From contig CAWBRV010000008.1 of assembly GCA_963791225.1 (NCBI GenBank), positions 620,001 through 684,000 on the forward strand: a DNA stretch of 64,000 nt, read 5' to 3'. Shown here piece after piece: positions 44,807-53,324 of this stretch. This DNA is from PALSA-612 sp963791225 (lineage in GTDB: Bacteria > Actinomycetota > Thermoleophilia > Gaiellales > Gaiellaceae). Under the pieces are notes generated by a model, which ran no database searches, was not told the origin of the DNA, and saw only the letters and a program-made list of their open reading frames with translations. Position numbers and translations under genes: made by a program. How positions within the stretch are numbered: position 1 is the stretch's first letter; every line of letters starts with the position of its first letter.

Positions 44807-46494
44807 GTCTCCACCCCGTAGACATCGCGGGCCCGCTCGGGGCCGATCCAGCCCTCGGCGACGTCGCGGCGGACACGCTCGGGGTCACGCTCCCGGGGCG
44901 GCCCGTAGCCGCCGCCGCCCGATGACATCGAGACGATCGTTTCGCCGGGCTCCAATACGACTGCTCCGGCAGGGGGTGCTTCCGTGAGCTGCCCGTCGAG
45001 TCCTCGGGTGAACTGTCTGGAGGGAGCGCCGTCGCCGCCGCCGCGTACGCCTCGGGCCGGGTTGATCGTCCCGTCGCTCGCGTACATGACGGTAAGCGTG
45101 GTGGCTTCGATCGGGCCGTATTCAGCCAGGAGCGAGGAAGCGCCGCGGTACCGTCCCGGCCCTTCCGTGTCGGGGATCAGGCGCTGCTCGACGATCCGGA
45201 TCGGGTGGTGCAGTTCGTCGACCTCGACCGAGTCGCGAAGCACGAAGCCGGCGTTACCGACGTGGCCGATCGTCAGCCAGGCGTCCTCTCCCGGTGCCGC
45301 CGCGCCGCCTGAGAGCGCGAGGAAGATCTGGTTCACGAACGGCGAGCCGGTGCGGGGATCGATACCGGAGAGCACGGCTACCGAAGCGGGGATCGGCGGT
45401 CCGCACTCGGCCATGCCGGAGCCGTCGGCGAGCTCGGCGATCGCACGCTGGATCGCGTTCGTCACGCGGTCGGCGAGGTTGGTCGTGGCGACGGAGCAGC
45501 TGGCCGGATGGCGCGGGATGCCGACGCAGCAGTTCTCGCGCAACTGGATGCGCAATCGGCGGAACGACCCGGCGTTCGGAGGAACGGTGTGGTCGATCGA
45601 GTTGAAGACGCCGATCATCGCGGCCGTGCGCGCTGTCGCCTCGGTCAGGTTGAGGCCGCAGGGCTGGCAGTCGAGGTTGTCGCGCAGGTCGATGCCGACT
45701 GTCCCGGCGTCGGGGTCGATCTCGAGTGCGACCCTGACCGGGATCCCGTCGGGCACGCCCGGGAACGGATCGTGTGCGCCCTCGGCGATGATCCGGCCTG
45801 CTGGCAGCTTCGCGAGCGCTGACTGCATGCGCCGCTCGGAGTAATCGAACCACTCGCGCGAGTACTGCTGAAGCGCGTCCCAGCCGACCTCAGCGCCCAG
45901 TTCAAGCAGTCGTCGCTCGCCGATCCGTACGGCGCCGAGCAGCGCCAGGTAGTCGCCCCACCACTGCTCCGGGACGCGAATTCGAAGCCTGCACATGCGG
46001 ATCACGTCGTCGATGTCCTGGTAGTCGCGCTGCACGCGTACCGCGTCGAAGATCAGCGCTCCCTCTTCGTACACGTCGCGGGCTGCGGCGTGGTAGGTCG
46101 TTGGGAGCGCGTTGCCGCAGTCGGCCTGGTGTGCTTTGCCAAGCACGGTGAAGCGATGCACGCCGTCGTCGTCGATGACGGGGACGACCAGGCAGTGATC
46201 TGCCGCGTGCGAGTTGCCGTGATAGGGCGAGTTGTGGAGGAACGCATCGCCGCGTCGCAGGTCAGGGTGCAGAAGCCTGATCCGGGCCGCCATCAGGTCG
46301 GGGCCGCTCATGACATGGATCGGCAGGCTCTCGGCGGTCGCGAGCAGCTCGGCCTCGGCAGTGAGGATGCAGCAGGAGAAGTCACGCGCCGTGTTGAGGA
46401 CGCCCGAGCGGCCGGTCCGCGCAAGTGTGTTCTGCATCGCGCGCGCGACGCCCTGCAGGCGGTTGTTCAGCACGGCCAGCCGGACGCCATCCAT
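44803..46494 (-). CDS. hydantoinase/oxoprolinase subunit B
   Basis: A 563-residue HyuB-family protein: NRLQGVARAMQNTLARTGRS, then FLHNSPYHGNSHAADHCLVVPV with the likely metal ligands, GQADCG-like AHQADCGNA, DLRDNLDCQPCGLN, and the C-terminal GGGGYGPPRERDPE. With subunit A it hydrolyses cyclic amides such as hydantoins or 5-oxoproline in an ATP-dependent way. The start follows the hyuA stop by less than a codon. The broken hyuA frame (next entry) may affect the complex. Confidence 0.9.
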   Translation of the reverse strand: MDGVRLAVLNNRLQGVARAMQNTLARTGRSGVLNTARDFSCCILTAEAELLATAESLPIHVMSGPDLMAARIRLLHPDLRRGDAFLHNSPYHGNSHAADHCLVVPVIDDDGVHRFTVLGKAHQADCGNALPTTYHAAARDVYEEGALIFDAVRVQRDYQDIDDVIRMCRLRIRVPEQWWGDYLALLGAVRIGERRLLELGAEVGWDALQQYSREWFDYSERRMQSALAKLPAGRIIAEGAHDPFPGVPDGIPVRVALEIDPDAGTVGIDLRDNLDCQPCGLNLTEATARTAAMIGVFNSIDHTVPPNAGSFRRLRIQLRENCCVGIPRHPASCSVATTNLADRVTNAIQRAIAELADGSGMAECGPPIPASVAVLSGIDPRTGSPFVNQIFLALSGGAAAPGEDAWLTIGHVGNAGFVLRDSVEVDELHHPIRIVEQRLIPDTEGPGRYRGASSLLAEYGPIEATTLTVMYASDGTINPARGVRGGGDGAPSRQFTRGLDGQLTEAPPAGAVVLEPGETIVSMSSGGGGYGPPRERDPERVRRDVAEGWIGPERARDVYGVET

Positions 46495-48569
46495 CTAGGT
46501 CGCCACCGCCCCAACGGGCTGAGAAGCCGGGGCGGCGATCGGCACGATCGCGAGGCTGCCACTGGCCGTCCGCTCAACCGTCGCGCCCGGGTCAACGACG
46601 ACTGTGGTTACGGCCGACTCGACGATCGCAGGCCCGGCGACCACGCGGCCGGGTTCGAGCTCGTCGAACGAGAGGACACGCGCGTCAACGGCTCCTACGA
46701 CCAGGGAAGTAGGCGCGCCTTATCGCGGCACCGACGCGCGGTGCAGCGTCCTGCGCGAGACGGCCCGGCTCGCTCCGCTCCACCGGGCAGCGGACTCGTG
46801 CCCGCCAGCCGACGAGCTCGACCTCCGAGCCTGGATCGCTGATCGCGAACACTTCTTCGTGTAAGGCATGGAAGTCGCCCTCTGAGCGTCTCCGCGTGGA
46901 GTGGCTCTCGCACGGGAAGCTCGAGCTCCCAGATCTGATGCGGGTACCGGGCTTCGGTCGTGAGCTCGATCTCACCCGCCACACCGGCGGCGGCGGCGAA
47001 CTCATCGCAGCGCTTGCGCAGGTCGGCCAGAACTCGCTCGACGGCCGCGAAGTCGAAGTCGGCAGTGGTCGTCATCAGGGTCGCGGCAAAGTCGGCAGTC
47101 AGGTCGGAAAGGAGCGCCCCGGCCGCCGACAACGCCGGCCCAACCGCCGGCACGATCAGCTGTGAGCAACCGAGTCGTCGTGCGATCGCCACCGAGTTGA
47201 GGCCGGCCGCGCCGCCGCCGCCGACCAGCACGGCAGTGCGCGGATCGATCCCCTGGTGGAGTGTGATCTCCTCGATTGCGCGAACCATGTGCTCGGTCGC
47301 CACCCGCATAACAGCCGACGCTGCCTCCTCGAGCGGCAGTCCGAGCGGCGTCGCGACCTGGCTCTCGAGGGCCGCCCGCGCACCGTCGATGTCGAGGCGC
47401 ATTGCACCGCCAAGGAAGTACTCGGGATCGATGTAGCCAAGCACGAGCGAGGCGTCGGTCACCGTCGGCCGTTCGCCGCCGCGGGCGTAGCACACCGGCC
47501 CCGGCTCTGATCCCGCGCTCTCCGGCCCGACGTGCAACAGCCCACCTTCGTCGACCCAGGCGATCGAGCCGCCGCCGGCGCCGACAGATTTCACGTCAAC
47601 GGACGGAAACCCGGTCATGTGGCCGAAGAACGGCTCACCGAGCCAGGTCTCCCGCGTCCAGGGGATACGGCCTCGACGCACGAGCGACACGTCGTAGCTC
47701 GTGCCGCCCGTATCGGCGACGACGGCCGTATCGGCGCCTCCGTCGCGGTCTGCGAAGAATCGTCCCGCGACGGGCGCCATCGCCGGCCCGGAGCCAAGTG
47801 AGTGGATTGGCGCCTCGGCGACCGGTGCCGCGTCGAGGACGCCACCGTTCGAGGTGACGATCAGTACCCGCCCGGGGAAGCCCGCCGCTCGCAGCCGGCC
47901 GTCGAGCCCACGCAAGTACTCGCTCATCACGGGTTTCAGCGACGCGTCGATGCACGTGGACGACGCACGGCGGTACTCCCGGATGGCAGGGTTGAGCCGA
48001 TGCGACAGCGTGTGCGGGATTCCAGGCAGATGCTCAGTGAGCAGTTCGCCGACGCGTAGCTCGTGTGAGCCGTTGGCGATCGACCAGAGTAGGCAGACGC
48101 CGACCGCCTCGATCTCTAGCTCTTTGAGGCGCTTGCAGATCGCCACCACCGCATCCTCGTCGAGCGGTTTCACGACCTCGCCTTGCGCTCCAACCCGTTC
48201 CGGGACCTCGAAGGTAAGCGCGCGTGGGATGTAGGGCTGCGGATACGGCCGCGTGAAATTGAACGGATCGGTGCGGCCGCCCTCGCGGAAGAGGAGCACG
48301 TCCGGGTGCCCTTGGGTCGTGAGGAAGGCGGTGCGGGCGGTCGTGCCGGTGAGGATGGCGTTGATCGCGCGCGTCGTTCCGTGTACGAACACGGAGCTCT
48401 GACTCAGGATGTCGGAGCCGAGAGCCTTGGCCGCGGCCGTAAGGACGTGCAGAACTCCGCGCACGGGATCGTCAGGTGTGGTTGGGCTCTTGAAGAGATG
48501 GAGCATGCCCTCGTCGTCCTCGACGACGAGATCGGTGAAGGTGCCGCCCGTGTCGACGGCGAGTCTCAC
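46495..48569 (-). pseudogene. hydantoinase/oxoprolinase subunit A, two frameshifts near 3' end
   Basis: Reading from GTG 48569, 560 residues of a HyuA protein are intact: VDTGGTFTDLVV phosphate motif, VHGTTRAINAIL, RRASSTCIDASLKP, ADTGGTSYDVSLV, SVGAGGGSIAWVD and GGGGAAGLNSVAIA. Two 1-bp insertions follow. At about 46883 an extra base shifts the frame just before EGDFHALHEEVFAI. At about 46710 another shifts it before LVVGAVDARVLSF. The true end, GPAIVES up to TAG 46495-46497, is in the third frame. All conserved parts are present, so assembly errors are a real possibility; otherwise the end of the enzyme is lost. The start overlaps the gntR stop (GTGA). Confidence 0.88.
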
Positions 48570-49324
48570 GAGTCGAAGATTTCGGGGTATTGGGTCAGTC
48601 CGAGCCGCGTCCGTCGGATGTGCATTTTCAGCACCCGAGCCGCATCCTCTCCGTCGCGCCGGGTCAAGGCGTCGAGCAGGAGCCGATGCTCAACGAGTGT
48701 GAGAGTGACGATCTCGGGGTGCAGGCCGAGGTAGGCGCGTCGGTACGGTTCGGCAACGTTCCAGAGGCTCTCAATGATCGAGAGCAGACGCGGCGAGCGC
48801 GTTGCGGCGAAGGTGGCGAGGTGAAACGCTCGGTCATGCGTGAGCCACTCGCCCTCGCGTCCCGAGAGCTCGCGGAAGGCCTCCATCGCCTCGACCTCGG
48901 ACCGCAAGAGGGCGAGCTGCTCGTCCGTCAGATTGGGCGCGCCGAGTTCCACGGCCAGCGGCTCAAGCTGGCCGCGGAGCAGGTAGACCTCGTCGAACTC
49001 GTCCGCGTCGAGCCGCGCCACGCGCGCGCCCGCGTTCGGCGAGACAACGACGAGGCCCTCGCTTTGCAGCTGACGCAGAGCTTCGCGGACGGGCAGGCGG
49101 CTTGTCCCGAACCGGGCGGCAAAGGCCTGCTGGTGGATCCGCTCGCCCGGCCGCAATCGCCCGTCGAGGATCTCCTCACGCAGTTCCCGAAGTATCAGCT
49201 CGAGCGCCTCACCCTTCCCCAGCCTTGGCTGTCGACCGGGTGAGAAGGATCCATGTTCCCGGTCTAACAGCGTTGCTCGGCGAGGCACGAGCCGATCATG
49301 GATCCATCTCGCGGTCGCTGTCAA
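48566..49324 (-). CDS. GntR-family regulator with FCD domain
   Basis: Up to 252 residues. The DNA-binding domain has LRPGERIHQQAFAARFGTSRLPVREALRQLQ; the C-terminal all-helical FCD ligand domain has THDRAFHLATF, and HRLLLDAL with the metal-binding His residues. The start is unclear: TTG 49324 coincides with a TTGACA promoter-like hexamer, so GTG 49288 may be better. It leads the hyuA-hyuB-SDR-BKACE-SDR-dehydrogenase operon (GTGA overlap with hyuA) and is divergent from the amidohydrolase gene. FCD regulators usually repress catabolic genes until a small acid binds. Two ATGGATCCAT-like palindromes lie at its 5' end. Confidence 0.92.
   Translation of the reverse strand: MTATARWIHDRLVPRRATLLDREHGSFSPGRQPRLGKGEALELILRELREEILDGRLRPGERIHQQAFAARFGTSRLPVREALRQLQSEGLVVVSPNAGARVARLDADEFDEVYLLRGQLEPLAVELGAPNLTDEQLALLRSEVEAMEAFRELSGREGEWLTHDRAFHLATFAATRSPRLLSIIESLWNVAEPYRRAYLGLHPEIVTLTLVEHRLLLDALTRRDGEDAARVLKMHIRRTRLGLTQYPEIFDS
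49247..49307. promoter_or_regulatory. pair of ATGGATCCAT-like palindromes at gntR 5' end
   Basis: A perfect 10-base palindrome ATGGATCCAT lies at 49298-49307, and GGATCCAT with an A before it at 49246-49254, 51 bases apart or about five helical turns. Similar sites occur as a pair in front of livG (50841-50914). The position over the gntR promoter/start suggests autoregulation. TTGACA at 49319-49324 (minus strand) followed 18 bases on by CATGAT, which overlaps the first site, is a possible promoter. Confidence 0.5.
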
Positions 49325-49491
49325 GCTGACTGTCGGCGTCGGCTGAGTCGCTTGCCGAAATGTTGTGATCGTCTGAGCTTACGGCGATGACGCTTGCAGG
49401 TGTCTGGGCCGGACGCGGAACTGGTCGAGATCCGGCGTCCTCCGATCACAGTCATCTGCGATTCTTGAAGGCAGTTTCTCGATCATCCCCT

Positions 49492-49509
49492 CGCGGCCGT
49501 TTAGCCGCG
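49492..49509. other. small hairpin ahead of amidohydrolase start
   Basis: CGCGGC and GCCGCG pair around a 6-base loop (CGTTTA), ending 8 bases before the AAAGGAGG ribosome site of the amidohydrolase gene. It could affect mRNA stability or translation. The rest of 49325-49491 shows no gene. Confidence 0.3.
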
Positions 49510-49532
49510 ACCGTACGAAAGGAGGACGACCC

Positions 49533-50783
49533 TTGTCCACGGCATTCATTGGGGCCAATGTGATCACGGGTGACGGTCGCACCATCGACGACGGTGCTGT
49601 CAAGGTCGAGGGTGAGTGGATCGTCGAGGTCGGGCCGCGGAACGGCATCACGGCGGACGCGTACGTAGAGCTCGAGGGGCGGACGCTGATGCCGGGAATG
49701 ATCGACGTCCACGTTCACATGATCGGCGGCGACAAGGCGATTGGCTTCGGCGACGAGGCGACGACGTTCCGCATGTACGAGCCGGTACCGAAGGCGCTGC
49801 TTGATGGCGTTGAGGCGGCGCGAACAACGCTTCGGGCTGGCTTCACGGCCGTCCGAGAGATCGCAGCGCGCGAGTACCTCGACGTATTCCTGCGAGACGC
49901 GCAGCGGAAGGGACAGATCGAAGGGCCGAGAATGCTCGCTACCGGGCCTGGCATTTACATGACTGGTGGGCACGGGTCGTTCTTCGATGAGGCGCAAGCA
50001 GCGGACTCGCCCTGGGAGATGATCAAGCGAGTCCGGGAGCTGGTTCGCCACAAGGTCGACGTGATCAAGATCGTCAGCGCGGACGGACCGGAGACCTTGG
50101 GTGAGTGGTGGACGGTTCAAACGACCCGTGAAGAGGCGGAGGCGTGCTTCGTGGAGGCACGACGGCTCGGCCGTCAGACGGCGTCGCATGCGATGGGTGC
50201 CGAGGCAATTGCGAACGTCGTGCTGGCGGGCGTGGACACAGTCGAGCACGGCTGGTACATGAACGAAGACAGCTGCAGGTTGATGCTCGAGCACGGAACC
50301 ACGCTGGTTGGGACGCTGAGCAATGTCGTTGCGATCATCCACAATGGCCCGGCGCTGTTCATGCCCTGGGCGGAGATGATGGCGGCAGACGAGGCTGCCG
50401 TCTTCGAGCGTCATCGGACGGCCGTTGCGCTTGGTGTTCGAATCGCGATGGGCTCCGACTGCGGCGGTAACGAGTCTCACCGACACGGGCAGAACGCTCT
50501 CGAGCTCGAGTGCTATGTGCGCTGTGGCATGAGCCCGATGGAGGCGATCACCTCCGCCACCAAGGTGGGAGCCGAGGTAATGCGCATGCAGGACCGGATT
50601 GGAACGATCGAGCCCGGGAAGCTTGCCGATCTGGTCGTGATCGACGGTGATCCGCTCGCAGACATCTCGCTGACCCGCACCGGGGTCGTCGGTGTTGTCC
50701 AGAACGGGCGTGTGATCCGAGACGATTTCGGCCTTCTTGACCCGCTGCTCATAGACAAGAGGAGAGCGTTCGCCGTCGCCTGA
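49533..50783 (+). CDS. metal-dependent amidohydrolase (imidazolonepropionase-like)
   Basis: A 416-residue TIM-barrel hydrolase starting at TTG 49533, fixed by AAAGGAGG seven bases upstream. Metal ligands: HxH in MIDVHVHM near 55, Lys in VIKIVSADG, His in TASHAMG, His in TVEHGWYM, and Asp in MGSDCGGN. The N-terminal beta sandwich (FIGANVITGDGRTI) and C-terminal EPGKLADLVVIDGDPL are typical. Related enzymes hydrolyse imidazolones, hydantoin-like rings, or prolyl dipeptides. Its place between the regulator and the importer suggests it acts on the imported substrate. Confidence 0.9.
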   Translation: MSTAFIGANVITGDGRTIDDGAVKVEGEWIVEVGPRNGITADAYVELEGRTLMPGMIDVHVHMIGGDKAIGFGDEATTFRMYEPVPKALLDGVEAARTTLRAGFTAVREIAAREYLDVFLRDAQRKGQIEGPRMLATGPGIYMTGGHGSFFDEAQAADSPWEMIKRVRELVRHKVDVIKIVSADGPETLGEWWTVQTTREEAEACFVEARRLGRQTASHAMGAEAIANVVLAGVDTVEHGWYMNEDSCRLMLEHGTTLVGTLSNVVAIIHNGPALFMPWAEMMAADEAAVFERHRTAVALGVRIAMGSDCGGNESHRHGQNALELECYVRCGMSPMEAITSATKVGAEVMRMQDRIGTIEPGKLADLVVIDGDPLADISLTRTGVVGVVQNGRVIRDDFGLLDPLLIDKRRAFAVA

Positions 50784-50840
50784 GCGGACGTTAAACCGGA
50801 GGTTGTGAGTGCCCGGTGGCAGAAACAGCGACGCGGCAGT

Positions 50841-50914
50841 ATGGATCCATCGGCCCGGGCGGGACGGTTGTTCGGCGAGGTAGACACCGCCGCGCTCCCC
50901 GGCGGATGGATCCA
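50841..50914. promoter_or_regulatory. second pair of ATGGATCCAT sites, upstream of livG
   Basis: ATGGATCCAT is perfect at 50841-50850 and nine of ten bases recur at 50906-50914 (ATGGATCCA). The spacing is 65 bases, about six helical turns. They lie between the amidohydrolase stop and the livG start, where binding by the GntR regulator would control the transporter operon. Confidence 0.5.
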
Positions 50915-50957
50915 CACGAGCCAGCTTCGCATCTGCCAGGCGATCGAGTAGGGTCGG

Positions 50958-51752
50958 TTGATGCGGGTTCCCGGCCGCTTGTCGAAGCTCGGTCGTGTGG
51001 CTTCAACGAACGGCGATGGCCGCCTTGAGGCGCGTGAGCTGAAGGTTCACTTCGGCGGTGTCCATGCGGTCGACGGTGTCGACCTGGAGCTACGTCAGGG
51101 GGAGATTCTCGGTCTCATCGGACCAAACGGTGCCGGCAAGACGACGCTCGTCAACGCACTCTCAGGCTTCCAGAAGCCGTCATCGGGGCGTGTCGCACTC
51201 GACGGAAACGACGTCACCGGATGGGACCCGTATCAGCTTGCGCGTCGTGGCCTCGCGCGCACGTTCCAATCGGTGAGGTTGTTCCCCGGACTGACCGTAC
51301 TCGAAAACGTGGAACTCGGTGGCGTCGGGGTAGGTATGCGACGGTCGGCCGCGCGGCGTGCAGCGTACGAGTTGCTGGAACGGCTGAACCTTGCCCACCT
51401 CGCCGGGGCGCTCGCGACTGGCTTGCCACACGGGCTCGAGCGACGTCTTGGCATGCTTCGCGCCCTCGCGGCGAAGCCGCAGTTTCTGCTGTTGGATGAG
51501 CCTGCAGCCGGCTTGAACGAGCGCGAGAGCGACGAGCTCGTCGGTGCCCTGACCTTGGTTAGGGATGACTTCAGCTGCGGACTGATGGTGATCGAGCACG
51601 ACATGCGGGTGATCATGCAGCTATGTGAGCGGATCCAGGTGCTGGACTACGGCAAGACGATCAGCGCCGGTACGCCCGCGCAGGTGCGTGCCGATCCCGT
51701 CGTCTTGACGGCGTACCTGGGTCGAAGGGCGGTCGATGCTCGCGGTCACTGA
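50958..51752 (+). CDS. livG: branched-chain amino acid-type ABC transporter ATPase LivG
   Basis: A 264-residue ATPase: Walker A GPNGAGKTT near 55, the LivG-type segment RTFQSVRLFPGLTVLENVELG, the altered signature LPHGLERRLGM, Walker B FLLLDEPAAGLN, and switch His in VIEHDM. The first codon is TTG with ATG next; either may be used. With LivF it powers import through LivH and LivM. It overlaps livF by 17 bases. In this setting the substrate is probably not leucine but an amide or amino acid derivative used by the nearby enzymes. Confidence 0.93.
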   Translation: MMRVPGRLSKLGRVASTNGDGRLEARELKVHFGGVHAVDGVDLELRQGEILGLIGPNGAGKTTLVNALSGFQKPSSGRVALDGNDVTGWDPYQLARRGLARTFQSVRLFPGLTVLENVELGGVGVGMRRSAARRAAYELLERLNLAHLAGALATGLPHGLERRLGMLRALAAKPQFLLLDEPAAGLNERESDELVGALTLVRDDFSCGLMVIEHDMRVIMQLCERIQVLDYGKTISAGTPAQVRADPVVLTAYLGRRAVDARGH

Positions 51753-52440
51753 CCTCCGTGTCAACTATGGTCGCGTCCCGGCTCTGCACGGGATCTCGCT
51801 GAACGTGAACGAGGGCGAGGCGGTCGCGCTCGTCGGCCCAAACGGCGCCGGGAAGACAACGACGCTGTCCGCGATCTTCGGACTTGTTCGCCCCGAGGGC
51901 GGCACAATCACCTTTGAAGGCGGGTCGCTGCTGGGGTTGGCTCCCGAGAACATTGTCCGAAGGGGGCTAGCGTTGGTTCCGGAGGGACGGCACATCTTCG
52001 GCACCTTGACTGTTGCCGAGAACCTCAAGCTGGGCACTACCGCCCGAAAGCATGGAAGCGGCGTCGGGGATGAGATCGAGAAGACGCTTGAGCGCTTCCC
52101 GGCGCTTGCGAGCTACTACGGCAGCTCGGCCGGCACCCTCTCGGGAGGGGAGCAGCAACAACTGGCTATTGCACGTGCCCTGCTCTCCAGACCGCGGCTG
52201 CTGCTGCTCGACGAACCCTCGCTCGGTCTCGCGCCGCTCGTGATCGACGCCGTCTTCGACGCACTTGGCGAGTTGCGCCAGGAGGGCGTCACGATCTTGC
52301 TCGTGGAACAGAATGCGACCCGCGCCGTCGAGTTCGCAGACCGAGCCTACATCCTCCGCTCCGGCCTGATGGCGCACTCCGGCACGACCGAGGAGATGCG
52401 GGCGCTGGAGGATTTCGAGACCTTGTACCTGGGCGTCTGA
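51736..52440 (+). CDS. livF: branched-chain amino acid-type ABC transporter ATPase LivF
   Basis: A 234-residue ATPase of the LivF type: Walker A GPNGAGKTT near 37, VPEGRHIFGTLTVAENL (the LivF hallmark), signature LSGGEQQQLAIARAL, Walker B LLLLDEPSLGLAP, and LVEQNATRAVEFADRAYIL. The stop shares one base with the livH start (TGATG). It pairs with LivG in the cytoplasmic ATPase dimer. Confidence 0.94.
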   Translation: MLAVTDLRVNYGRVPALHGISLNVNEGEAVALVGPNGAGKTTTLSAIFGLVRPEGGTITFEGGSLLGLAPENIVRRGLALVPEGRHIFGTLTVAENLKLGTTARKHGSGVGDEIEKTLERFPALASYYGSSAGTLSGGEQQQLAIARALLSRPRLLLLDEPSLGLAPLVIDAVFDALGELRQEGVTILLVEQNATRAVEFADRAYILRSGLMAHSGTTEEMRALEDFETLYLGV

Positions 52441-53324
52441 TGCAGCTCTTTCTTCAACACGTCATTGATGCAATTACGCTCGGCTCCTCGTACGCGCTTT
52501 ACGCGCTCGGCATCGCTCTCATTTTCGGGATCATGCGACTGATCAACTTCGCCTACGGCGAGTTGATCATGGTCGGCGCCTACATGCTTGTGTTTATCGG
52601 CAACGTTGCTTGGCCCGTTCAGGTTCTCGCGACGGTCGGAATCGCGATCGTGTTCGCGCTCGCGATGGAGCGGGCGGCGTTCCGGCCGCTTCGTGGCGCG
52701 AATCCTGCGACGCTCCTGATCAGTTCGTTCGCGGTCAGCTACGGGTTGCAGAATCTGGCGATCCTGATCGAGGGCTCGGCACCCAAAGGAATAAACGTGT
52801 CGACGTGGCTCTCGCAGTCGATCACGATCGGATCGATCACGATCACCCATCTCGCGATCGTTACCATTGCTACAACGTTTGGGCTGCTGATCACGCTCGG
52901 GTTGTTCCTGTCGCGGACACGGATTGGTGTGCAGATGCGAGCGGCAGCTGAGGACTTTCGGATGGCGCGTATCCTCGGGGTCCGGGCGGACACGGTGATC
53001 GCGACCTCGTTTGCGATCAGCGGCCTCTTTGCGGGGCTTGGCGCCTATTTTCTTGTCGCGCAGACCGGTGAGGTGGCACCGGATATTGGTTCCCAGCCGG
53101 TGCTGTACGCGTTCGTGGCGACTGTGCTCGGCGGCATGGGGAGCCTTCGCGGTGCGGTCCTCGGCGCCTATGTGTTCGCGGGAGTCACCGTTGCGTTGCA
53201 GGCAACCCTTCCGGGGTCTTTGGCGTCCTATCGCGACGCGTTCGCATTCGGCGCCGTCATTGTGATTCTGCTCTTCCGGCCGCAAGGCTTGATCGTCGCT
53301 CCTTCGGTGGTGACCAGGGTATGA
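52440..53324 (+). CDS. livH: ABC transporter permease LivH
   Basis: A 294-residue, very hydrophobic protein with about eight membrane helices. LivH features: ITLGSSYALYALGIALIFG near the start, INFAYGELIMVGAYM, MERAAFRPLRG and the late LRGAVLGAYVFAGV. One half of the membrane channel. It overlaps livM by ATGA (53321-53324). Confidence 0.93.
   Translation: MQLFLQHVIDAITLGSSYALYALGIALIFGIMRLINFAYGELIMVGAYMLVFIGNVAWPVQVLATVGIAIVFALAMERAAFRPLRGANPATLLISSFAVSYGLQNLAILIEGSAPKGINVSTWLSQSITIGSITITHLAIVTIATTFGLLITLGLFLSRTRIGVQMRAAAEDFRMARILGVRADTVIATSFAISGLFAGLGAYFLVAQTGEVAPDIGSQPVLYAFVATVLGGMGSLRGAVLGAYVFAGVTVALQATLPGSLASYRDAFAFGAVIVILLFRPQGLIVAPSVVTRV

Noticed and set aside
49246..50914. Repeated GGATCC sequences as traces of BamHI cloning
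   Set aside because: The repeated unit is longer than the restriction site (ATGGATCCAT), sits in two intergenic pairs and is surrounded by normal genomic sequence.
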